Assembly: GCF_000203935.1 (NCBI RefSeq)
Contig: NC_008577.1
Span: 2,604,001-2,668,000 of the forward strand
DNA: 64,000 bases
DNA from: Shewanella sp. ANA-3
GTDB lineage: Bacteria; Pseudomonadota; Gammaproteobacteria; Enterobacterales; Shewanellaceae
Reading direction: 5' to 3'
The translations under genes were made by a program, and so were the position numbers. Position 1 is the first letter of the stretch; the number at the start of each line of letters is the position of its first letter. The notes beneath the pieces were generated by a model. The model made no database searches and was not told where the DNA came from. It saw nothing but the letters and a program-made list of their open reading frames with translations. Positions 28,955-36,080 of the stretch are shown here, in pieces.

Positions 28955-29172
28955 CTGAAAGGAATCAGTACCACAAGGCTCTTCAAAAAATGCCCTCATG
29001 CTCGTAAAAGGCTATGGGCTAATTGTTTTGGGGCCAGAGGTTATTTTGTCGATAGACTAGAGGTTTATGAAGAAATTATTAGGCAATATGTAAGACCTTG
29101 AACAAGAAGAACAATTATCGCTGCAAATGATTCAGGGCAAATCAAAGGTTCCCTCTAAGAAAACGGCATCTT
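28955..29172 (+). pseudogene. Decayed IS200/IS605-type tnpA, 3' portion right of the inserted IS
   Basis: Directly after the right IS end the frame continues as LKGISTTRLFKKCP and GARGYFVDRLEVYEE, closely matching the C-terminal half of IS200/IS605 TnpA. It then stops at TGA (29099-29101) after IRQYVRP, while the +1 frame resumes as a normal acidic tail (DLEQEEQLSL), showing a small deletion. It joins in frame to the portion left of the IS. The Y1 transposase is therefore dead for several independent reasons. Confidence 0.8.
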
Positions 29173-29204
29173 TACAACCTTACAACATAACTTGTATTGC
29201 AAAA

Positions 29205-29495
29205 TTATCTGCGTCTTCTAATAAAAATACTTGGTAGATAAAGAAATGGAAATAAAATAGTGTAAACAGCAGCATATAATACACTATGTGTTTTTTTGGA
29301 AGCGTAATATTTACAATACCCCCAATAACCTATCGTCGTAAAAGTAAACGAAACGGAGGCCGTCACAAGATAGTTGATCGATGAGATGACATCTGACTCT
29401 TGAATCGCAAGCCAGGCAAAACCTAGCATACAAGATGAGATGATCACACAAGGCAACGCATGGGCCCAAAACGCATTCAACGATGTTTTATCCAT
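29205..29495 (-). CDS. Small three-helix membrane protein, 96 aa
   Basis: Not recognised. Three membrane helices are predicted by eye at about residues 12-30, 39-60 and 70-92, and the protein ends in the basic tail IRRRR. The ATG is preceded by GGGAGGTTTTTTA, a strong ribosome-binding site. It lies 22 bp after a 100-residue soluble protein gene in a two-gene operon. A small membrane protein paired with a soluble partner in an island could be a toxin or abortive-infection effector, but this is only a suggestion. Confidence 0.65.
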   Translation of the reverse strand: MDKTSLNAFWAHALPCVIISSCMLGFAWLAIQESDVISSINYLVTASVSFTFTTIGYWGYCKYYASKKTHSVLYAAVYTILFPFLYLPSIFIRRRR

Positions 29496-29517
29496 TAAAA
29501 AACCTCCCGATCACAAT

Positions 29518-29820
29518 TCATTCTTCTCTAATCATTGAAAAGCCATGCTTAATTCCACTAAGACACTCTCTTTCTATATGCTTTTCACTACCGGCTAATG
29601 AGGCAATAGCTATACCTACCTCATTAGCCAAATCACATACATCAATATCCTTTTTAGGAAGGTCGTTTAAGGCTGTCATTAGCTTAGTAATAAACATTTC
29701 AACATCAACTCGATTTGATAGTGCGCCTTGTTCACGCAAGTAAGCATCAAGAACGGTAGGATCGGCGAGCGCAGCAGCTTTAACTTCTGCAAATGGAATT
29801 CCTTTAACTTTGTTATTCAC
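29518..29820 (-). CDS. Small soluble protein, 100 aa, first gene of a two-gene cassette
   Basis: Starts with GTG at 29820 behind AAGGAGGTGAATT, a near-perfect ribosome-binding site. The N terminus (PFAEVKAAALADPTVLDAYL) resembles the entry segment of HigA/XRE-type antitoxins, where a helix with DPxV precedes the DNA-binding domain, but I cannot see a clear helix-turn-helix in the rest, which is helical and slightly acidic. A 21-bp palindrome lies 19 bp upstream, as expected for an autoregulated gene. It is followed by a three-helix membrane protein, so the pair may be a toxin-antitoxin-like or immunity cassette. Confidence 0.65.
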   Translation of the reverse strand: MNNKVKGIPFAEVKAAALADPTVLDAYLREQGALSNRVDVEMFITKLMTALNDLPKKDIDVCDLANEVGIAIASLAGSEKHIERECLSGIKHGFSMIREE

Positions 29821-29838
29821 AATTCACCTCCTTGATTT

Positions 29839-29859
29839 TAAACATTTTCAAAATGTTTA
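29839..29859. promoter_or_regulatory. 21-bp perfect palindrome upstream of the two-gene cassette
   Basis: TAAACATTTT C AAAATGTTTA: 10-bp arms around one base, ending 19 bp before the GTG start on the minus strand. The position, between promoter and ribosome-binding site, fits a repressor operator. The symmetry is too tight to form a hairpin terminator. Confidence 0.65.
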
Positions 29860-30155
29860 GGTTGCTAGATAGCGGGCTCACTAGGAAGGAGTCGAGCACC
29901 AGAATAGAGCTAATATATCCAAGAAAATAAGGTTGTCTGATTTATCTGGGGTGGCCTACTTTACACATTGAGACCCAGCATTATGTTCCCAGAGATGGCT
30001 ATTATACTTGGTAAAGTTAACCGCATGGTTGCTCAACCTATAAGAGCAATAAGTTTACCGGGTTAGTAGCAAATCACATTATTGTCTAACGAAATCAATT
30101 TGTTGCCTGTAGCACATAAAACTAAATCCCTTGATTCGGTTTTGTTGAGTAAGAG
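29860..30155. other. Gene-free stretch in the right part of the island
   Basis: About 300 bp without a supported reading frame. It holds a small inverted repeat TTGCTC / GAGCAA (around 30023-30043) downstream of the 33-residue gene on the minus strand, which might act as a weak terminator. Nothing else stands out. Confidence 0.35.
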
Positions 30156-30257
30156 CTATTCCTTGAACCCTTTGTATAAGATCACTCCGGATGCGATAAC
30201 TAAACCGAGTGTCACGAACATAATTAAGATAGACCATAGTTGTAGCTCACTCATCAT
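30156..30257 (-). CDS. 33-residue single-helix membrane protein
   Basis: Starts at ATG 30257 (or the next codon, also ATG, at 30254) behind TGAGGTAT and stops with TAG at 30158-30156. The peptide has a short polar N terminus (MMSELQLW), one strongly hydrophobic helix (residues about 8-27) and a charged end (YKGFKE), the form of regulatory or toxic small membrane proteins. The good ribosome-binding site and clean amphipathic layout argue for a real gene. No family recognised. Confidence 0.55.
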   Translation of the reverse strand: MMSELQLWSILIMFVTLGLVIASGVILYKGFKE

Positions 30258-30321
30258 ATACCTCAGCCATTTTATGTTCTTCCGCGATATTGATGTTAAC
30301 AATCCTCCAATGAAGGAGCAA

Positions 30322-30383
30322 CCTAAATACCGTTACTATAGTAAACCGCCAAGACCCCCTAATCTAACTAAAAGGTATTTAGG
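30322..30383. repeat. 10-bp inverted repeat with internal palindrome near the island end
   Basis: CCTAAATACC (30322-30331) and GGTATTTAGG (30374-30383) are perfect inverted copies 42 bp apart, and the perfect 12-bp palindrome TTACTATAGTAA (30333-30344) lies just inside. Such nested symmetry could be recombinase-binding sites at the right end of the island or promoter sites of the small gene to its left. Confidence 0.4.
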
Positions 30384-30857
30384 AAATCAGTGGCTATAGA
30401 CAGCTAAACCATGCCTTGCTAGTCTTTTAAACTAAAAAGTTAAATTGGGCATTGGGTTCATTTGTTATTGTTTTTTGTAAAGAAAATCAGGTGATATTTT
30501 CTATGATTTCGAGTCAAAAAAGACTATCTATACAAAAATATAAAATATTTGTAATGAATTATAAGCATCTAAACTATCTATAGAGCCTGTTATAGCTAGG
30601 TACACACTCACTCACCCACCAAAGAGAATGCATTTTTAGTAAATATAATGTGAGTTTAAGGAAAAGGTCTATCCCGAAGAGTAAGGGCGCTACAAGGCTG
30701 TCGTTAAGTGCTTTCACTAACGGAATGAGTAAGTAACAAGGGATTTTAGGCTAGAGAATACTTTCAGGCTAGTTAAGATTTTGCTGAAAGCCCTTCGTTA
30801 TTAGCGCTGTCATTAGCACAGTTCTTAGCACTATTGATATTAACCTTGTGGTGCAGG
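30384..30857. other. Gene-free transition from island to backbone
   Basis: No supported gene in about 470 bp. AT-rich sequence continues to about 30,600, with a direct repeat ACTATCTATA at 30523-30532 and 30573-30582, then composition turns backbone-like before the next gene. The right junction of the island most likely falls here, but no clear duplicate of the sequence after nth was found, so the exact att sites are unknown. Confidence 0.4.
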
Positions 30858-31124
30858 TTAATCGTTTTGCTGAGCGGCTTTTTGCTGCAATAGGGCGAGC
30901 AATTCTTCATATTTGGGTCCCTGGCCAAACTGGGGTAGCGCTACCGCAAACACCACCAGCGCAAAGGCAATATAAATCGCGTACGGATGGTTCCAAAATC
31001 CTGCCAGCAACGTAAGCGTGCCTAAGATAAGCAACATAATCACCCCAACACGCACTCGCTGCGCCATCTGCACTTTTTGTTTCGCGGCAGCGATTAACGC
31101 GAGTTCCGTTTGAGTAAATGCCAT
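30858..31124 (-). CDS. Small membrane protein, 88 aa
   Basis: Started at ATG 31124, preceded by AAAGGATTGGAT; a TTG two codons upstream is possible. Two adjacent membrane helices (about residues 25-42 and 46-64) are flanked by charged helical ends (ELALIAAAKQKVQMAQRVR and YEELLALLQQKAAQQ). No family recognised. It follows the PepSY protein operon on the same strand but behind a terminator-like hairpin, so it may be expressed separately. Codon use is backbone-like. Confidence 0.7.
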   Translation of the reverse strand: MAFTQTELALIAAAKQKVQMAQRVRVGVIMLLILGTLTLLAGFWNHPYAIYIAFALVVFAVALPQFGQGPKYEELLALLQQKAAQQND

Positions 31125-31162
31125 ATCCAATCCTTTGCAGTAAACCTATCCGATAAAAATAA

Positions 31163-31189
31163 CCCTCAAGCACAGTTTGCACCTGAGGG
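31163..31189 (-). terminator. Probable terminator after the PepSY operon
   Basis: On the minus strand CCCTCA and TGAGGG (31184-31189 and 31163-31168) form a stem followed by TTATTTTT. It lies 30 bp after the stop of the 154-residue protein gene. Confidence 0.5.
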
Positions 31190-31220
31190 CGGTTTTACTG
31201 CAAACAATTTGCTAGCGGTA

Positions 31221-31685
31221 TTACTGAACTAACACTGCCTCGGGGATAGGCCATTGGCTGACTAACCATTCGCCCTGCCAATTTTGAATCGACACCCACA
31301 GGCTGTCCGTTGCCGCTAACTTAGCGCCGGTTATCGCATGCACATGCTGGCCATGTTTGCTGCCATGCAACACACCATTTTCGCCTTTTTGCAGGACTTC
31401 TAATGGCAAGGCCTCTGGGCCGATATTGGCATAACCTTGGCGAATATGGGCGACATCACCCTGTTCAAAGATCAACATAAAATCTTTTACGTAATCATCG
31501 TGGTGTTTGTAAGGCGCCTTTAAATCTAAGGGCATTGGCGCGATTTTAAATTCACCAAGCTGCTGGCTCGGCCAAGCGGGCGGAAAGCTTGGGCTAAGCG
31601 ACTGATAGAGAAACACAAAGGGTAAAATCAAAATCAAGCCACTGAGCTTATATTTATGCTTTAGCCAAAATACCGATGATGCCAT
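31221..31685 (-). CDS. Membrane-anchored periplasmic protein linked to the PepSY protein, 154 aa
   Basis: One N-terminal membrane helix (about residues 14-31) and a small periplasmic domain. The segment HVHAITGAKLAATDSLWVSI is the most conserved-looking part. The start overlaps the preceding stop (TAATG), so it is coupled to the PepSY-type membrane protein, with which it probably works. The pair lies behind a Fur-like site, suggesting a role in siderophore reduction or iron uptake. Function not directly readable. Confidence 0.7.
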   Translation of the reverse strand: MASSVFWLKHKYKLSGLILILPFVFLYQSLSPSFPPAWPSQQLGEFKIAPMPLDLKAPYKHHDDYVKDFMLIFEQGDVAHIRQGYANIGPEALPLEVLQKGENGVLHGSKHGQHVHAITGAKLAATDSLWVSIQNWQGEWLVSQWPIPEAVLVQ

Positions 31686-32854
31686 TAGCGAGCCTCCCCT
31701 ATCATATCTGCGGCTAAGTCTTTGGTTTCGGCCTGTTTAAAGGCGCGGACATGGCGCAATCCCCACATCATAAAACCAGTGATCGACATCCCAGAAAGCA
31801 CCAGTCCAAAGAAGAACCAAATCAATTTAGTCCAAATACCAGCTAAGGTGCCGTAATGCAGCGGATCGGCAATATGCATTAAGGTTTGCATACCTGTCAT
31901 GGTTTCTGGCGAGGTAGCACTGGCAATTTCACCAGTCCATGGATTAATGCTGAGACTATAGGAATATTGATCGTAAAAAATATGATCGCCACTACCACTT
32001 AAATGGTACATATCCCGTTGATGTTCAGGCAGCATCACATAGCTTGGTTGAAAATCGGGGAAACGCTGCTTGGCTAAACTTAAGGCCTCAGTAAAAGAGA
32101 CATTCGCGCTTGGCAGTTGCGTATCGCCAGCTTGCATCAAAGGCACTTGCTCGGCGGCAATCATAGGCGCATGGGATTCAATATCGATATCGGCATGCCA
32201 AAAGATGGCTTGGACTAAATACCACAGCCCTGTGAGGCTCATAATCGCGATAAACCAAATCGACCAGACGCCGGATAATTTATGCAGATCCGACAATAGA
32301 GTCTTCTTCCCTTGGGTGAGTCTAAGTTTTGGTGCAAAAAAGCTGCGCCAAAAACGTTTATAAACGATGAGTCCCGTTATCAATGAGGCAAGCATCAAAA
32401 GTGCCATAGAGCACACAAGGTAATAGCCCACGCTATAACCGCTCTGCCAGGGGAACAACAACCAACCATGTAATGAGCGCATAAAACCGATAAAGGTTAA
32501 CCCTTCATTGATCTGCTGGATCTCGCCCGTATATTGATTCACATAGGCGATGGCATAGGGTTTATCGGCATCGGTAAAGGTAATGGCATTGACTAAATAA
32601 GGCTCAAGGGTCATTGCCCCCATCACTTGCGCATTTGGATACGCCTTTTCGACCACCAGCATCAACTCGTCAACGGGTTTTGCGGGTAATTCGTTAGGAT
32701 TAGTCGCACGAGCCGCTGGATTGGTCAGCCAAGTCAACTCATGACTCAACACGGCCACAGTGCCCGTTAAACAGATAAAACTGAATAAAATCCAGATGGG
32801 CAAAGATACCCAACCGTGTAACATAAACCAGAAGCGATTACTTATTTTCGCCAT
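31685..32854 (-). CDS. PepSY-associated transmembrane protein (probable ferric-siderophore reductase type)
   Basis: 389 residues with about four membrane helices: residues 12-35, about 140-165, about 195-215 and about 345-370. Large periplasmic loops contain PepSY-like segments (YPNAQVMGAMTLEP; RFPDFQPSYVMLPEHQ). Proteins of this PepSY_TM family are often iron-regulated and found with TonB receptors; some members reduce ferric siderophores using haem. A Fur-like site precedes the gene. It is first in a two-gene coupled operon. Confidence 0.85.
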   Translation of the reverse strand: MAKISNRFWFMLHGWVSLPIWILFSFICLTGTVAVLSHELTWLTNPAARATNPNELPAKPVDELMLVVEKAYPNAQVMGAMTLEPYLVNAITFTDADKPYAIAYVNQYTGEIQQINEGLTFIGFMRSLHGWLLFPWQSGYSVGYYLVCSMALLMLASLITGLIVYKRFWRSFFAPKLRLTQGKKTLLSDLHKLSGVWSIWFIAIMSLTGLWYLVQAIFWHADIDIESHAPMIAAEQVPLMQAGDTQLPSANVSFTEALSLAKQRFPDFQPSYVMLPEHQRDMYHLSGSGDHIFYDQYSYSLSINPWTGEIASATSPETMTGMQTLMHIADPLHYGTLAGIWTKLIWFFFGLVLSGMSITGFMMWGLRHVRAFKQAETKDLAADMIGEAR

Positions 32855-32900
32855 GGGGGATTGTTTCCTACCTCTTTTAGAATCACAACAGTGTAAAGGT

Positions 32901-32919
32901 AATGCGAATTGTTATCAAT
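32901..32919 (-). promoter_or_regulatory. Fur box candidate
   Basis: On the minus strand the site reads ATTGATAACAATTCGCATT, close to the inverted TGATAAT-N-ATTATCA core of Fur sites, with three or so mismatches on one arm. It lies 46 bp upstream of the PepSY gene start, where a promoter is expected. Confidence 0.55.
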
Positions 32920-33056
32920 ACAGCATATTGATAATACGATAGGTTTATAAGATTTGTCACAAATTAGGCCGAGTTGCGCAATAGCTCGCAACTCGAATGC
33001 GGTCGATAATGCTTAAAGAACCCATCGATTAGGCTAAACCAGAGAGTGATTTCACT

Positions 33057-33953
33057 ATGCATAAGGTATTCGCTACCCTCGTTCTTTTAACGTATAGCTT
33101 CATTGTTCAAGCCAATTCGATCAGTGTTGAGCGAGTCTCTGAACAAGTACATCTTTTAAAAGGCATAGATTACGGCACCAATATTGGACTGATATTGACG
33201 CAGGATGGTTTAGTGCTTATCGATCCTATGCCTGGGGATGAACACTTAGGTGCTCTGGATGATGCGATTCAATCTCTCTATGTCAAACCCGTTAAATTCA
33301 TCTTAAATACCCATGAACACGCCGATCATACCGGCGGTAATCAGCACTTTATCCAACAGGGTGCGAGCCTAGTGCCAACGCAAGACACAGTTCCATCGCA
33401 AAACGTATCTTCACTAAAAGTACCGTTGCAAAATACAGCCCAGATGCAGAACACGGTGGCAGCGCAAAAAACTGTGCCAATGCAACCCGTGATAACCGAT
33501 ATATTGGCCACCCAAGTATCATCCCATTCATCAGCTGACTGGATTTATTTTCATCCATGGAGCAACAGCCTGTTTGTCGGCGATATTGTCGATAACAGCT
33601 GGCATCCGACTTTTTATGCTGGTGGTATTAGCGGATTTAATGCCGCCATCAACCATATTTTAGCCATAGGTAATGAGGACAGCCTTATCGTACCTGGCCA
33701 TGGTAAGCCAAGTAGTAAGGCATCCCTGCGCCGCTTTCAGCAAAACACCAATGACTGGGTGCAACATATCGAGTCGCTAATTGACTCAGGCAAGAGTGTG
33801 GAACAGATAACCCAACATCCACAGATCGCAGAGCGGGTTGCGCGCTTTAATCAGGAGGGCAAATCCCCTTTTCTGCCGCCAAAAGCCTTGAGGAAATTTA
33901 TCGAACGTACCATTGCCGTGATAGAAAAAGAACGTCAAACATCGGGAAAATAA
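33057..33953 (+). CDS. Exported metallo-beta-lactamase-fold hydrolase with a Gln-rich insertion
   Basis: 298 residues with a signal peptide (hydrophobic residues about 4-18, cleavage near VQA-NS). The zinc motif HEHADH is at about residues 86-91; GDIVDN and PGHGKPS supply later metal ligands. Between about residues 105 and 143 there is a low-complexity stretch of degenerate repeats around QNT/QKTVP that replaces part of the normal fold, apparently removing or shifting the conserved region before the third His. Periplasmic hydrolase of unknown substrate; the family covers lactamases, glyoxalases and sulfur oxidants. Lone gene, divergent from the PepSY operon. Confidence 0.85.
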   Translation: MHKVFATLVLLTYSFIVQANSISVERVSEQVHLLKGIDYGTNIGLILTQDGLVLIDPMPGDEHLGALDDAIQSLYVKPVKFILNTHEHADHTGGNQHFIQQGASLVPTQDTVPSQNVSSLKVPLQNTAQMQNTVAAQKTVPMQPVITDILATQVSSHSSADWIYFHPWSNSLFVGDIVDNSWHPTFYAGGISGFNAAINHILAIGNEDSLIVPGHGKPSSKASLRRFQQNTNDWVQHIESLIDSGKSVEQITQHPQIAERVARFNQEGKSPFLPPKALRKFIERTIAVIEKERQTSGK

Positions 33954-34245
33954 CGGATAAATACTATTTTGAGGACGAAAGTTCATAGCTAGAGTTTACA
34001 AAACAAAGGCTCCAACGGCTTAGCGGGCAATACTATTCGCAGCTCAATAGCCCTCAATCCTAAATACATCAACCTACGCTTGAGGAGATTAACCAGGGAG
34101 AAAAGCCGAAACAAAAACGGTCTAACGTACTGTTATTATGAAATTTTATCAATTAGCTTGCCTGTCGCTTCGGGGGAATAATTCTTTAGTCAAAACAGAA
34201 GATCCGCTACAATACCCATCTTTGTTTTAGAGAGTCCTTGCGAGT

Positions 34246-35196
34246 ATGTCCTATCCACAGCCCTTAGCCGATGCGCCTCAGTCCCATACGCATATGCACC
34301 GTCAATTGGCTGAGCCACAACCTAGGATTTGCCTTCGCACACTCGCAGAGCAACTTAAGCTTGAGCAAGTGACCATTATTGGCAATGCCTCTGGCGAGTG
34401 GCAGCCCGCGGCCGAAGGCCTCACTTTTATCTTTAATGGCACGCAGTGGTCGCAGCAGAATGCTCCCCAAGGTCAAGTGGTCAATATTGCCAATGGCGGC
34501 TTTGCTGAGTCGCAGTATGCCTTTGAAGTTCAAGGTCATCCGCAAGCTGTGCAACTGGCGAAAGCATTGACACAAGTCGCTACCGATCTCACCGCATCCC
34601 TTGGTTGTTGGCCATCTTCAGGCTTAACGACAGTTGTACTCATGCTGCAATTGGCGAATCACGTACAGGTTCAGCGGATGTCGCTGTTGCCAAGCTTACA
34701 GCGCAGTATTGAACTGCCGGAGACACTCCATTTACCCTGCATGGTGCATAACTGGCTAGGGGAAAGAAGAATCGCAAAGACGCTGTTGTGTGAACGCTTA
34801 GATTGGGTCGAGTTTACATTGATGCCTTGGGAGCCAATGTCTAAGGACTGTGAAACAGATGAAGTCAGTGAAACAGATAGCAGTAAGAATAAACAGACTT
34901 TATCTGAGGATCCCTTCGAACAGCTGGAATTACTCAGACAATCCAACCTCGCCCCAAGTGTAAGCGAGGAGACTAAACAAACCCTACGTCACCACTTAGC
35001 GACCCTTGCACACACGCCTTATGAGATTTGGCAACAATGTGCCGATCACAGCAAGCTTAAAGCGAGCGAGCCTTTATTCTTTAATCATCTTCCCGAAAGC
35101 CAAACGAGTCCTTGGTACCTGATGGATTATCACGCCTCGCAATATCTCGATGCGATTCGCCACCAGCTGGCCTACTGTCAGCAACTCGCGGACTAA
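34246..35196 (+). CDS. Conserved-looking hypothetical protein, 316 aa
   Basis: Not recognised. Soluble, with no signal peptide, codon use like backbone genes. Start ATG 34246 follows GAGAGTCCTTGCGAGT. The protein has an N-terminal beta-rich segment (EQVTIIGNASGEW, LTFIFNGTQW), a middle region with Trp/Cys/His, and a Ser/Thr/Glu linker (about 205-225) before a helical C terminus. It is convergent with the next gene, the two stops being 10 bp apart. No function proposed. Confidence 0.75.
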   Translation: MSYPQPLADAPQSHTHMHRQLAEPQPRICLRTLAEQLKLEQVTIIGNASGEWQPAAEGLTFIFNGTQWSQQNAPQGQVVNIANGGFAESQYAFEVQGHPQAVQLAKALTQVATDLTASLGCWPSSGLTTVVLMLQLANHVQVQRMSLLPSLQRSIELPETLHLPCMVHNWLGERRIAKTLLCERLDWVEFTLMPWEPMSKDCETDEVSETDSSKNKQTLSEDPFEQLELLRQSNLAPSVSEETKQTLRHHLATLAHTPYEIWQQCADHSKLKASEPLFFNHLPESQTSPWYLMDYHASQYLDAIRHQLAYCQQLAD

Positions 35197-35206
35197 GCCA
35201 GTCAGC

Positions 35207-35989
35207 TTATCCCGCTTTCCCTAAGGCCATGCCTAATGGCTCAAAGTAAGCAATCAAAGCATTAAAGATACGCAGCCTATGCTGCTCATCGGGATAAGCC
35301 CCTTCCTTCGCCAACGCAGAATGGTGCGTGCCAGAGACTAAATAGGGATTTTGGATCCCTTGATAGGATTCGATGCAAGCTTCAAACGCGCGGGCCATCA
35401 TTTCCGTCGGTTTAGCAAAATACTGCGCGCCATAACGCTTATCTAAGGCTATGGCGCGACGCACATAATCGCTTGGCTCCAAATTGTCCTCGGAGAGTAA
35501 TGTCACCCTAAAAATTTCGGCCAACCGCTGATTGAGCGGATGCTCGATAAGTGGCAGATCCGCAAGCCAAAGATCGCTAGCACACTTAAAACGCCCCGAG
35601 ACTCGTGAAAACGCCTTGAGTGCCACATAATGGTCAAAGGCATGCCAAAACTCATGGGCCAGCGCCCCAGCACCCGCATTTTTGGCTAACGCCAGCTCTC
35701 GCGCCCCTGGCGCATAGTGAGCCTGCACGCCCTTTTGTCCACCATGGCCAAAAGCAAGGCTTAGGGTTTGCCTCAACCCTAAAGTCAACGGCGGTAAATT
35801 GAGGATAAAAGCAAGATCGGCAAGCGAATCAAACACTAAATTCGCGGCAATCAATGACTCTTCCCGCGTAACCCAACGCCCCACACGTACATGGCTAAAA
35901 CCAAAGGTTTGCTTTACATCCAGAAAGGTCATTTGCTCCCCGAAGCGATAATCGGGGCCATGGCGGGTATATTGCTGATGGAGTAACAC
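35207..35989 (-). CDS. CLCA_X/LPD1-like protein with a metalloprotease-type HExxH motif
   Basis: 260 residues, soluble. The motif LAHEFWHAFDHY at about residues 110-121 is a zinc-binding HExxH with an additional His, and a downstream Glu-rich helix (ASDLWLADLPLIE) may give the third ligand. I recall proteins of this layout annotated as CLCA_X family, related to the large polyvalent protein-associated domain 1, but this is from memory. Peptidase activity is possible and not shown. Single gene convergent with its neighbour. Confidence 0.6.
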   Translation of the reverse strand: MLLHQQYTRHGPDYRFGEQMTFLDVKQTFGFSHVRVGRWVTREESLIAANLVFDSLADLAFILNLPPLTLGLRQTLSLAFGHGGQKGVQAHYAPGARELALAKNAGAGALAHEFWHAFDHYVALKAFSRVSGRFKCASDLWLADLPLIEHPLNQRLAEIFRVTLLSEDNLEPSDYVRRAIALDKRYGAQYFAKPTEMMARAFEACIESYQGIQNPYLVSGTHHSALAKEGAYPDEQHRLRIFNALIAYFEPLGMALGKAG

Positions 35990-36080
35990 TATCGGTTAAA
36001 GTCGTGGGTGAACATAGTATGGAAGTGATTCTATGTGAAAGCAGAATCGATTTATAGCTTCACAGACAACAATCTTACTT

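Noticed and set aside
30082..30399. Plus-strand frame of 105 codons in the right part of the island
   Set aside because: No usable start with a ribosome-binding site, no recognisable features, and the opposite strand holds a small gene with a good ribosome-binding site.
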